A stretch of DNA of 7,242 nucleotides. It comes from JANOMH01 sp031422295. GTDB taxonomy: Bacteria > Pseudomonadota > Alphaproteobacteria > Rhodobacterales > Rhodobacteraceae. Within the stretch, counting starts at the first letter, position 1. Each line of letters starts with the position of its first letter. The position numbers and the translations under genes are program-made. The DNA lies in the NCBI GenBank assembly GCA_031422295.1, contig JANOQM010000094.1:1-7242 (forward strand), written 5' to 3'. Below the pieces are notes generated by a model. The model did no database searches and had not been told where the DNA came from. It saw only the letters and a program-made list of their open reading frames with translations. Below are positions 1 to 5,608 of this stretch, one piece after another.

Positions 1-122
1 TAACCCTGATCACCGCAACCGCCCACCACGCTGCACCGGATGATAGCTCCGCGCGGCGGGCGATTGCTCAACCCGCGCCAAATGGCGTAAAAGATGAAAA
101 GACTCTGGTCACGGCTGGATGA
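1..122 (+). pseudogene. IS3-family transposase OrfB, C-terminal end (cut by window start)
   Basis: An open frame enters from the window edge (first full codon at 3) and ends at TGA 120-122. The visible 39 residues include LITATAH, the motif SSARRAIAQPAPNGVK, and end in TLVTAG. This is the poorly structured tail typical of IS3-family OrfB proteins after the integrase catalytic core. OrfB is normally made as an OrfAB frameshift fusion that carries out DDE transposition. The stop lies 9 bases before the terminal repeat, the expected layout for the right end of an IS3 element. The catalytic core lies outside the window, so intactness cannot be judged. The family call rests on remembered similarity of the tail and on the adjacent terminal repeat. 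Confidence 0.65.
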
Positions 123-131
123 AAGATCAGT

Positions 132-140
132 GGCAGGTCA
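132..140 (-). repeat. IS3-family terminal inverted repeat (right end)
   Basis: Read outward on the minus strand this is TGACCTGCC, the kind of terminal repeat that starts with TGA seen in IS3-family elements. A second IS3-type end starting with the same nine bases lies at 5191. Position 140 appears to be the last base of the element, because IS481 transposase sequence begins at 141. Confidence 0.55.
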
Positions 141-568
141 ATCGCGCCACTGCAAACAGCGGTGCATGGATGATTGCGTCAGTTGTAGGATCGAAGGGTG
201 TAGCGCGTAGAAACAATCATCCAGCAGCAGCGTATGCCACCGGAACGCGGTAATCATGGCCTCCTCGTCGAGCGTCAGCACGGTGGATTTTGCATTCTTC
301 GGCCCGGTTGGAATATCGGCAACCAACGTCCGCTTGCGCCACTTGGCCACGATCTTCTGATTAATTCCGTAGCGCGCCGAAAGCGCCCTCAGGCTCTCTT
401 CACTACTCTGTATTGCTCCCCTCTCAGCGAATGCAGCGCAATCATCTGCCGCGGAACGGACGGACTGCCTCAGTTGTCGTGACGCTGCCGTGAAGAACTT
501 GTCCCATAGTGCGTCCCTTCATTCCAAGGAAAAGATTGCACCATCAAGGCCGGGATCAAGCACCTAGA
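141..568 (-). pseudogene. IS481-family transposase, N-terminal remnant, frameshifted and truncated
   Basis: The frame starts at ATG 505-507 with MGQVLHGS, the usual N-terminus of many alphaproteobacterial IS481 transposases. It runs out of frame near the repeated run ACGGACGGAC at 456-465. The correct frame resumes with SSEESLRALSARYGI and KIVAKWRKRT (helix-turn-helix region), then PTGPK, LDEEAM and HTLLLDDCFYAL. All these blocks belong to the DNA-binding half of IS481 transposases. The frame ends at position 138 with a TGA that is the first three bases of the IS3 terminal repeat, so the DDE catalytic half has been cut off by that insertion. The 5' noncoding part of the element seems to reach to about 565-568; that boundary is approximate. 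It cannot encode an active transposase. Confidence 0.75.
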
Positions 569-598
569 GTCGCTGGCAAACTATCCTCGAAAGTGATG

Positions 599-761
599 GT
601 TGGATTTGCGTGGGATGACAGCCTTGATTCGGACACCAGTCAGAAAATCGCGCAACCGGCCAGCGTCAAACGCGCGGGCGGCATAGAGTGGCCATAAATC
701 AGCGCTACCCCACCTGCGCGTCATGGGTCTGTCCGCGCAGCAGCGCCGGTGCCGTGAATGC
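599..761 (-). pseudogene. IS5-type transposase fragment
   Basis: Two out-of-frame minus-strand pieces fit together as part of an IS5-family DDE domain. The upstream piece (about 761-708) reads APALLRGQTHDAQVG, resembling the 'GQ.HD' block before the second catalytic Asp. The downstream piece (about 690-599) reads RAFDAGRLRDFL followed by IKAVIPRKSN, resembling the usual 'DkayDad.lr..l...g..pvIP.ksN' block. A frameshift and a stop lie between them, near 705. Beyond KSN the similarity stops. Family assignment is from motif recognition only and the remnant is short. No other gene is seen in 569-869. Confidence 0.5.
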
Positions 762-869
762 AGTCTGCGTCCGATTGTTTCCACAACATCTGCTGACTGC
801 CCATGCGAGCATGTCGGTGGGGTAAACCACCGGCTTGACCCAAATCGTCCTTGCGATAACCTGACTATC

Positions 870-1904
870 ATGAGCAGCCATTTCATCATCGGCTTATCGG
901 TCACAATTGCCATGATCGCCACACTGGCCGTTGCCGAAGGTTGGACAGTGGCGCCAGAGCCGGTCTATGCGGGCCAGTTCAGCGCAGTGGGTGATCCGTC
1001 GGTGATCCGTCTGGCCGACGGCAGCTATCTGATGTTTCACCATTGCATCGACATCCAGCGCGACCCACAGGGCGGCGAAATATGTCAGGCCCGGTCCACC
1101 GACGGGCTGGACTAGCGCTATGCCCAGACCACTGAAAGCAGCTGGCTGGTGCGCAGCCGGTTGCTGCGGGCCACTATCGGTGGCTGGGACGAGGCGCATG
1201 AGACGCCGTTTGCTGTGCAGGCGGGCGCGGATATCCGGCTTTATGTGCTGGGCTACAAAGGGGCCGGGGTGTTTGTTGATCCGCCTTCGGCCGGGATCGG
1301 GATGGTGCAAAGCGCTGATCCGCTGACGTTTCCAGCGATGGGCCCGCCGGTTCTGACCGCGTCGGTGCCGGGGGATGCGGGCGGCATCACCAGCCCGTCA
1401 GTGGTGCAGACGGGGCAAGGGCAGGTCATGTATTATACCGGCTGGTCCTGTTCGATGGCTGATCCGGCCTGCCCGGCACAGGAAAAGCTGACGCTGATGG
1501 CGGTGCGGCTGGACAATGCGGGGCTGCCTTTCGGGGTGCCACAGCCGGTTCTGGCTGATCCCGGGGTTGGCTGGGCCAATGGCGGAGTGTCCGAGGCAAC
1601 GGTGACCCGGGGACCGGACCAGCGCTTTTATCTTTTTTTCTCAACCCTGCCCGGACCAGCGGGCGCGCAGCGGATTGGTCTGGCTGTGGCCGACGATGCG
1701 TTTGGCCCGTTCCGCATTGCCTCAGACCCGATCATCACGCCGCAGGATGTCAGGGGAAACTGGGGCACCGGAGGCGTGCTGGCCCCCGATGTGCTGATCG
1801 AGGGGAACCGCGTGCGCCTGTGGTTTCATGCCTTTGAACTGGACGCGTCAGGTGAGATTGCCCAGGCGCGTATCGGTTATGCAGAACATAACTGGCCGCT
1901 GTGA
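870..1904 (+). pseudogene. Exported GH43-like beta-propeller protein, interrupted by one in-frame TAG
   Basis: One frame runs from ATG 870 to TGA 1902-1904 (344 codons before the stop) and is broken only by TAG 1113-1115 at codon 82. Downstream the same frame continues seamlessly (RYAQTTESSW), so a single TGG-to-TAG change is the simplest cause. A pipeline might report only 1149-1904, from Met94. Residues 1-22 look like a signal peptide with a long hydrophobic core ending AVA, although the n-region has His but no Lys or Arg. The rest shows repeated blades: GDPSVIRLADGSYLMF (41-56), WDEAHETPF, ITSPSVV, NGGVSEATV and GGVLAPDVLIEG. This pattern of Asp near blade 1, followed by Glu in later blades, fits the five-bladed GH43/GH117-like glycosidase fold. 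Several cysteines would suit an oxidising compartment. Substrate unknown. No clear Shine-Dalgarno precedes 870. It could also be a non-enzymatic propeller. Confidence 0.65.
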
Positions 1905-1915
1905 TCTGCAGATCA
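1902..1915. repeat. 14-bp perfect palindrome over the stop codon
   Basis: TGATCTGCAGATCA is self-complementary over all 14 bases and includes the TGA stop of the propeller gene. It has no loop bases and no T-run follows, so it is a poor intrinsic terminator. It may be chance. Confidence 0.35.
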
Positions 1916-1962
1916 GGACTGAATCAGCAGCAATGTCCTTTGCAGCAGCACGGCGCTTGAAA

Positions 1963-2085
1963 TTAACGCGCAAGAATATCAGTGTGGGTTTTTTTAACGA
2001 GAAGTTTGCCGTCGTGACAGATGTTGGCGTTTACTTCCGCGATCCAAAAATCCCTTTGCAGCAATTTCGCAGCCAGTTTATTGAC
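1963..2085 (-). pseudogene. Small unknown ORF split by the IS1595-family transposon (3' part)
   Basis: If the transposon and one target copy are removed, the minus-strand frame reads continuously from ATG 4756-4758 through 4747 into 2085 and on to TAA 1963-1965. The result is a 44-residue product starting MQNAVNKLAAKLL and ending HTDILAR. It has a mixed, protein-like composition, with an amphipathic N-terminal helix and a basic C-terminus. I do not recognise it. It may be a small gene, or the in-frame end of something already degraded: an in-frame TAA lies upstream, and TTG 4759-4761 is an alternative start. The surrounding DNA (about 1960-2085) is more AT-rich than the flanking genes. Low certainty that it was ever expressed. 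Confidence 0.25.
2078..2085 (+). repeat. Target-site duplication, left copy
   Basis: TTATTGAC immediately precedes the left terminal repeat and is repeated exactly at 4739-4746 after the right one. Eight bases is the duplication length known for the IS1595 family. The identity extends by chance into GGCG on both sides, because the element itself begins GGCG. Confidence 0.9.
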
Positions 2086-2109
2086 GGCGATATTATACTT
2101 GACGTACCC
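2086..2109 (+). repeat. Left terminal inverted repeat of the IS1595-family element
   Basis: This 24-base end begins GGCGAT, contains TTATACTT, and ends TACCC. It matches the reverse complement of 4715-4738 at 20 of 24 positions, with mismatches at positions 7, 16, 17 and 19. The similarity stops sharply after base 24. Confidence 0.88.
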
Positions 2110-2127
2110 ACCCGCAATTGATAGTTT
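2099..2127 (+). promoter_or_regulatory. Possible transposase promoter starting in the terminal repeat
   Basis: TTGACG at 2099-2104, inside the left repeat, is followed after 17 bases by TAGTTT at 2122-2127. The -35 box is good and the -10 box weak. It lies 25 bases upstream of the transposase start, a common position for IS promoters. The call rests on box matching alone. Confidence 0.25.
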
Positions 2128-2152
2128 GACCTCATAGCCAACGAGGTCTGCC

Positions 2153-3073
2153 ATGTCCGTTCTGTCCCGCCCCGAGTTCCACAACGAAGAAGCCGCCTAC
2201 GCCTATGTTGAGGCGCGTATCTGGGCGAACGGTCGGAACTGCCCGCATTGCGGCGTTGTCGGCAAGAGCAGCAAAATGGGCGGCAAATCTACCCGCGTCG
2301 GCGCCTACAAGTGCTATGCCTGCCGCAAGCCCTTTACCGTCAAGATCGGCACCATCTTTGAAGCCAGCCACGTTCCGATGAACCTCTGGCTGCAAGCGAT
2401 CTACCTAATGTGTTCGTCCAAGAAGGGCATCAGCAGCAACCAGCTTCACCGCACTCTGGGCGTGACGCTCAAAACCGCGTGGTTCATGTCCCATCGCATC
2501 CGTGAGGCAATGCGCGACGATGGCAGCGTCAACTTCGGTGCTGGCGGCGGCGTAGTTGAGGTTGACGAAACCTTCATTGGCCGCGAACCCGGCAAGGAAG
2601 TGAAGCGCGGCGTTGGTCACAAGATGAAAGTGCTGACCCTCGTTGACCGCTCCACGGGCCGCGCCAAGTCCATGGTTGTGGATGACCTCAAGGTGTCCAC
2701 CCTTCTGCCGATCCTCAAGGCGAACATCGCCAAGGAAGCTGTGATCCACACCGACGAGGCGATGCAGTACGACAACCTCTATAAGCACTTCGCAGGCCAT
2801 GCCTCTGTCAACCATGGCGCGGAAGAATACGTTCGCGGCGACGTGACCACCAACACCGTCGAAGGCTATTTCAGCATTTTCAAGCGCGGCATGAAGGGCG
2901 TGTACCAGCACTGCGCCAAGAAGCATCTGCACCGCTACGCGGCAGAGTTTGCATTCCGCTACAGCAATCGCGTTGCGACTGGCGTTCATGACGGTATGCG
3001 GGCGGATATTGCGCTGGTGGGCGCTACGGGCAAACGCCTTCGGTATCAAGGACCTAGTCAATCACTTGCGTGA
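2153..3073 (+). CDS. IS1595-family (ISXO2-like) transposase
   Basis: This 306-residue DDE-type transposase catalyses cut and joining at the terminal repeats. The start at ATG 2153 is supported by GAGG at 2143-2146. The N-terminal zinc-binding domain shows C30-x2-C33 and C54-x2-C57 (NCPHCG, KCYACRKPF), followed by a helix-turn-helix-like region (SSNQLHRTLGVTLKTAWFMS, about 94-113). The ISXO2-like catalytic domain follows: D138 in VEVDETFIG, D201 in HTDEAMQYD, then TTNTVEGYFSIFKRG, where N234 and E237 occupy the third-acid region (some IS1595 subgroups use Asn). The C-terminus GKRLRYQGP is typical. Length fits the family and no disruption is seen. It is the only transposition gene in the element, is followed tail to tail by the DUF3800 gene, and probably acts on both terminal repeats. 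Confidence 0.93.
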   Translation: MSVLSRPEFHNEEAAYAYVEARIWANGRNCPHCGVVGKSSKMGGKSTRVGAYKCYACRKPFTVKIGTIFEASHVPMNLWLQAIYLMCSSKKGISSNQLHRTLGVTLKTAWFMSHRIREAMRDDGSVNFGAGGGVVEVDETFIGREPGKEVKRGVGHKMKVLTLVDRSTGRAKSMVVDDLKVSTLLPILKANIAKEAVIHTDEAMQYDNLYKHFAGHASVNHGAEEYVRGDVTTNTVEGYFSIFKRGMKGVYQHCAKKHLHRYAAEFAFRYSNRVATGVHDGMRADIALVGATGKRLRYQGPSQSLA

Positions 3074-3102
3074 AAAAGAAAAGGACACGCAAGATGTTGA
3101 CT
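3056..3102 (+). terminator. Inverted repeat over the transposase stop codon
   Basis: AGTCAATCACTTGCGTG (3056-3072) can pair with CACGCAAGATGTTGACT (3086-3102): 14 of 17 base pairs around a 13-base purine-rich loop. The stem includes the last codons and the stop. The T-run at 3122-3129 is too distant for a standard intrinsic terminator. The hairpin could still separate transposase transcription from the convergent DUF3800 gene, or protect the mRNA end. Confidence 0.4.
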
Positions 3103-3171
3103 AAATCGCCATGAATTGCTATATTTTTTATGTCCCTGGGGTGACCGAAGCCCAACGCTTGCGTCGGACCT

Positions 3172-4035
3172 TTATGTAGGTTTCCCTGGGGCCGCCCTCT
3201 TCGCTAAGCTTCGGTCGATGAGATGCGAAGTCGGCATGAAGAGCCAGTGCCGGTAGGGGTGCGTCCATCGATCCGAAGGGCCGTAGTGGCAGGCCGTGCC
3301 AACACCGACATTAAAGTTCGGATATATTTTCCTGATCTCTACATTGATCGCCTTGTAAAGTTCCTCCTTCGCCACAGTCCGTTTGCCGCGCCTGTGTTGG
3401 CCGGGCGGAATTGTTCGAAGCTTGTTGTTCAGCTTTGAGCACATAGCGCCAAGGATTAGGTCCAAACCTTGCAAGATTACGTGCTCCTTGGAATCCACGT
3501 CAGCAATGCCGGATCGCGGGATATAGACATGTGTGTTTGCGAATTGCCCGGAGCTTGGAATGCGGCACAGATAGTCCTTGAAGCGTTCAACTCGCTCGCG
3601 GGTGTCGGGTATTTTGTCCGCAAGGATGCTCACGAACACATCCTGAAACGGACCATGGTCTGAATAGCGCAAGCCGAAAGCGTGCTTTACGAATTGATAG
3701 TAAAGGATAAAATACTGATCGTCACGATGCCGTTGCTCAAGATTTGTTGGAACACGCATGTTCTGCGTGAAGAGGATGCGAACCTTTAGCCTAGAAGCCG
3801 CGACGTAAGTAAAATACCTTTGAATGAAGGTTATGTACCTATCTACACATGACCGGTCGACGTACTGCCATTTGATCTCGTGAAGCAAACCGAATTCGGC
3901 CTTGACTGCGTTCAGTTCAGCGCTGATCTGGTCTCTGTCGGAAGCGGCCAGCAGGACGCCGCCGAAGAAGTTTGAGAAATAGGTTCCCTTCTTATCGGAC
4001 TCGTCGGCATAGATGATATAGTGTTTGTCAGACAT
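3172..4035 (-). CDS. DUF3800 domain protein (transposon passenger)
   Basis: This 287-residue protein has the hallmarks of DUF3800, a widespread family with conserved acidic residues that suggest a metal-binding, RNase H-like enzyme. Its biochemical role is not established. Visible motifs: YADES (9-13) right after the first strand, HEIKW (52-56), ILADKIPD with D140, DVDSKEHV (179-186) and LQGLDLILGAM (188-198). The Lys/Arg-rich segment after about 200 could contact nucleic acid. Met1 is the likely start because the first strand needs residues 4-9, but no Shine-Dalgarno precedes it (TTGTGCCTCC then ATG). Its start codon lies 11 bases from that of the divergent small gene at 4047, so its promoter must lie inside that gene. 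It converges with the transposase. All core motifs appear intact. Confidence 0.82.
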   Translation of the reverse strand: MSDKHYIIYADESDKKGTYFSNFFGGVLLAASDRDQISAELNAVKAEFGLLHEIKWQYVDRSCVDRYITFIQRYFTYVAASRLKVRILFTQNMRVPTNLEQRHRDDQYFILYYQFVKHAFGLRYSDHGPFQDVFVSILADKIPDTRERVERFKDYLCRIPSSGQFANTHVYIPRSGIADVDSKEHVILQGLDLILGAMCSKLNNKLRTIPPGQHRRGKRTVAKEELYKAINVEIRKIYPNFNVGVGTACHYGPSDRWTHPYRHWLFMPTSHLIDRSLAKRAAPGKPT

Positions 4036-4046
4036 GGAGGCACAAA

Positions 4047-4250
4047 ATGAGCCAAGATATCGAGAAGAGTCAAGCCTACCGCTTCAAAGCTGCGGCCCGC
4101 GAGATCGGCGCAGACGAGTCCGCCGACGCGCTTGACCGGATCATGGGCAAGCTGGACCTGACCAAGAAACCGGAACCGGCTAAGGCGCAAAGTACCGCAT
4201 CAAACCCGAAGCGACCACCACAGCAAAGACCAGACCAAAAAGCTGGATAG
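4047..4250 (+). CDS. Small hydrophilic passenger protein, unknown function
   Basis: This 67-residue, highly charged protein starts MSQDIEKSQAYRFKAAAREI. The strong ribosome site GGAGG (4036-4040) lies 6 bases before ATG 4047, good evidence that it is translated. Residues 10-40 should form helices (RFKAAAREIGADESADALDRIMGKL). The tail is Pro, Lys and Gln rich and probably disordered. The 'S-Q-x2-RFK-x2-ARE-x3-D(D/E)' pattern resembles small hypothetical proteins that recur in alphaproteobacterial accessory regions; that is a memory-based impression. It is divergent from the DUF3800 gene, and its last 71 bases overlap the 3' end of the opposite-strand membrane protein gene. A partner or regulator of DUF3800 is possible but unproven. 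Confidence 0.65.
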   Translation: MSQDIEKSQAYRFKAAAREIGADESADALDRIMGKLDLTKKPEPAKAQSTASNPKRPPQQRPDQKAG

Positions 4251-4464
4251 TGGTTGGGGTGGTTTCGATCTTGCCGCGAACGTAGCTGAGGTCAGTCCGC
4301 ATCGCATGGAGGTCCGCCCGAAGCGCCTTCATGTCGTCCCGCAATTCCTTGAAGCCCGCTTCAAGCGCCTCTACTCGCCGTTCCACGTCCGAACCTCCTG
4401 ATCCTGCGCCGCCGCCCTGAATGACTTGGAACCGCCGCTCAAACGTGCCTGGACCCAGCGCCAT
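4180..4464 (-). CDS. Coiled-coil protein with C-terminal membrane anchor (passenger)
   Basis: This 94-residue protein has a Gly-rich linker (17-25), a long heptad-patterned helix from about 27 to 67 (VERRVEALEAGFKELRDDMK, then ALRADLHAMRTDL and YVRGKIE), and one hydrophobic span at about 72-89 (TIQLFGLVFAVVVASGLMRY). That makes it a likely tail-anchored inner-membrane protein with its coiled coil in the cytoplasm, probably oligomeric. Small proteins of this architecture ending 'PTTIQL-hydrophobic-LRYF' are common hypothetical proteins in alphaproteobacteria. The start at 4464 lies 2 bases after the stop of the preceding small gene (4467-4658), so the two were probably co-transcribed and translationally coupled; no independent Shine-Dalgarno is clear. 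Function unknown. Confidence 0.72.
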   Translation of the reverse strand: MALGPGTFERRFQVIQGGGAGSGGSDVERRVEALEAGFKELRDDMKALRADLHAMRTDLSYVRGKIETTPTTIQLFGLVFAVVVASGLMRYFAP

Positions 4465-4466
4465 AT

Positions 4467-4658
4467 CTACAAGCCCAAAGTCTTAAGACTCTCTTTCAGG
4501 ACCGCTACCGCCTCTGCGGTCAGGATTGCCGCCCCATGGTACACAGGGCCGTGGTCGCCCATGCGGCCAAATGCGATCCGTACTGACGATCAGTCACGGC
4601 TCAACGCGACAGTTGTCGCTGCGTACTCGCCAGCAGCCGTAACCTCTGGAATGCCCAT
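4467..4658 (-). pseudogene. Small passenger gene split by an in-frame TGA
   Basis: From ATG 4656-4658 (preceded by the purine-rich AGGGGG) the frame reads MGIPEVTAAGEYAATTVALS, hits TGA at 4590-4592 (codon 23), and continues in the same frame as VRIAFGRMGDHGPVYHGAAI and LTAEAVAVLKESLKTLGL to TAG 4467-4469. The total is 63 codons. The second part resembles small transposon-associated proteins with a 'vRiAFGR.gd.g.vYHgAv.Ls.eaa..L' pattern, recalled from memory. Coherent protein on both sides of a single stop suggests a point mutation, a sequencing error or readthrough. It is too short, and out of the main minus-strand frame, to be found by length-based gene calling. It precedes the coiled-coil gene by 2 bases. 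Confidence 0.5.
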
Positions 4659-4714
4659 GCTCTTGCCCCCTGCTTGTCATGGCGAGCTTCACACACAACA
4701 CCAGATATGGCAAT

Positions 4715-4738
4715 GGGTATGCGAAGTATAACATCGCC
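4715..4738 (-). repeat. Right terminal inverted repeat of the IS1595-family element
   Basis: Read inward on the minus strand it begins GGCGATGTTATACTTCGC and ends TACCC, matching the left end at 20 of 24 bases. It is followed directly by the second TTATTGAC copy. Confidence 0.88.
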
Positions 4739-4746
4739 TTATTGAC
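4739..4746 (+). repeat. Target-site duplication, right copy
   Basis: TTATTGAC, identical to 2078-2085, directly abuts the right terminal repeat. The next 260 bases (4747 to about 5005) hold no gene I can support. A 35-codon minus-strand ORF with a hydrophobic stretch (4783-4890) and the leader of the IS3 orfA remnant lie there. Confidence 0.9.
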
Positions 4747-5005
4747 GGCGTTCTGCATCAATACTTCGCTAGAGGAACGTACTTATTCTCTAACGAAAAG
4801 CACGAAGTTAATCGCCTCGCTCTGCGCAACAACAAAAACTAATGAAACAATTGGCGTCATGACGCCAGCTGATGCTTTCAAGTGAGCCATCGCGTAGATA
4901 AATTTGACCTACTGTCGCTTTTTTAAGGTGGCAAGGGTAATCCTCCCCGAAAGTAAGGGGTTGGATGAGTAGAATTTTCTCGGCAAGATGCATTAGGAGA
5001 TTAAG

Positions 5006-5179
5006 ATAAAGACCAACAGATATACGGAACCCCAGATCCTATCGATCCTACGCCGGGCCGAGGGCGGTGTGCTAGTTGCCGAGTTGTGCCGCGAACATGG
5101 CATTAGCAACGATCCATTTTACAAATGGCGTGCGAGGTATGACCGGTTGGACGCGTCGATGATCGCGCAGATTGAATAG
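5006..5179 (+). pseudogene. IS3-family transposase OrfA remnant (start codon lost, truncated)
   Basis: The frame reads KTNRYTEPQILSILRRAEGG, then VAELCREHGISNDPFYKWRA and RYDRLDASMIAQIE before TAG 5177-5179. This is the helix-turn-helix protein OrfA of an IS3-family element (IS407-like style). The normal ATG position is ATA (5006-5008), directly after a well-placed AGGAGA at 4995-5000, so a point mutation has removed the start. The helix-turn-helix is complete, but the C-terminal leucine-zipper part and the frameshift window into orfB are missing: similarity ends within about ten codons of the stop. The upstream part of the element may begin near 4940, but no clean terminal repeat was identified there. 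Confidence 0.75.
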
Positions 5180-5190
5180 CCGCCAGTTTC

Positions 5191-5205
5191 TGACCTGCCC
5201 CCCGG
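5191..5205 (+). repeat. IS3-family terminal inverted repeat
   Basis: TGACCTGCCCCCCGG is a typical IS3-family end starting TGA. It points rightward and sits at the end of the minus-strand orfB tail. It shares its first nine bases with the end at 132-140 but then differs, so the two come from different elements. A short hairpin, CTCGTT-CAT-AACGAG, follows at 5212-5226. Confidence 0.55.
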
Positions 5206-5305
5206 TCGTCCCTCGTTCATAACGAGAGTCTGGCTTGTTGATAGTCGTCGGTTTCGGGTTAGGCAGGCGCGTCGGGTGCGTTGCTGTCAAGTACGTCTTT
5301 TTCTG
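5197..5305 (-). pseudogene. IS3-family transposase OrfB, C-terminal scrap
   Basis: On the minus strand a frame reads YLTATHPTRLPNPKPTT, then DSRYERGTTGGQV into the terminal repeat. OrfB tails with an 'LTAT...' block close to the element end are common in IS3 elements, and the first fragment in this window shows the same block. An in-frame TAG lies immediately upstream near 5315, so the catalytic core is gone. It faces the orfA remnant at 5006-5179 in opposite orientation, showing at least two overlaid IS3 insertions or an inversion. Confidence 0.4.
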
Positions 5306-5434
5306 GCACTACTGCTTGCTTAGGCAGCGCTCAACTTCAGAGATCAGCAACTCTGAACTTACCAACTTTCCCAGCAACGGCGCTGTCTGCATGATTTCGA
5401 GTACTTGCTCGTGCGAATATCCGCATGTGGCAAT

Positions 5435-5500
5435 GAAAGGCTTGGTTACCAATGGCTGTCACTCCTGCTGCGGCGGGAGGGCATTGGCCGAGATATTGAC
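5435..5500 (+). pseudogene. Short IS3 OrfB-like scrap
   Basis: About 20 residues on the plus strand (NERLGYQWLSLLLRREGI) fit the 'erfGYRRlh.LLRREGi' block at the N-terminus of IS3 OrfB proteins. Nothing recognisable continues on either side. The remainder of 5306-5608 contains no gene I can support and looks like insertion-sequence debris. Confidence 0.35.
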
Positions 5501-5608
5501 CTGCGCAAGGCCCCCTCAATTTATCACTTGCTGACATCGCATTCCCAATCCTTGATTAAAGCCGACGTCATCTCTACAGTTCTAAGCGGAACGCCAAAGG
5601 CCAATTTC

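Larger units (their letters stand above)
2086..4738 (+). mobile_element. Complete IS1595-family transposon with passenger genes
   Basis: This 2653-bp unit has terminal inverted repeats at 2086-2109 and 4715-4738, an 8-bp target duplication outside them, and an IS1595-family transposase reading inward from the left end. The rest is passenger DNA: a DUF3800 gene (minus), a small hydrophilic protein gene (plus), a coiled-coil membrane protein gene (minus) and a small gene broken by a TGA (minus). IS1595-family elements are known to carry passenger genes in some subgroups. Matching ends and a perfect target duplication point to a fairly recent insertion of the whole unit. It appears structurally able to move if the transposase is active. 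Confidence 0.88.

Noticed and set aside
1421..1430. GGGCAGGTCA inside the propeller gene, resembling an IS3 terminus
   Set aside because: The coding frame runs through it without disruption, so it is a chance match.
2405..3061. Long minus-strand open frame (218 codons) opposite the transposase
   Set aside because: It is a GC-rich shadow of the clearly recognised transposase, with no ribosome site or domain.
3103..3108. GGCGAT (minus strand) just after the transposase, like the first six bases of the terminal repeats
   Set aside because: The match does not extend beyond six bases and no target-type duplication accompanies it, so a smaller internal element ending here is not supported.
3133..3191. 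Repeated TCCCTGGGG (two copies about 50 bases apart) between the transposase and the DUF3800 C-terminus
   Set aside because: The copies are short, and the second lies in the DUF3800 coding sequence. No array or further copies; not a CRISPR or iteron pattern.
4783..4890. Minus-strand 35-codon ORF starting MAHLKASAGVMTPIVSLVFV with a hydrophobic stretch
   Set aside because: No Shine-Dalgarno and no family resemblance; too short to support as a membrane peptide.
5313..5459. Minus-strand 48-codon frame with AGGAG before a TTG start, including EIMQTAPLLGKLVSSELLIS
   Set aside because: It is antisense to the IS3 OrfB-like scrap, uses a rare start and has no recognised relatives. It is kept only as a note.
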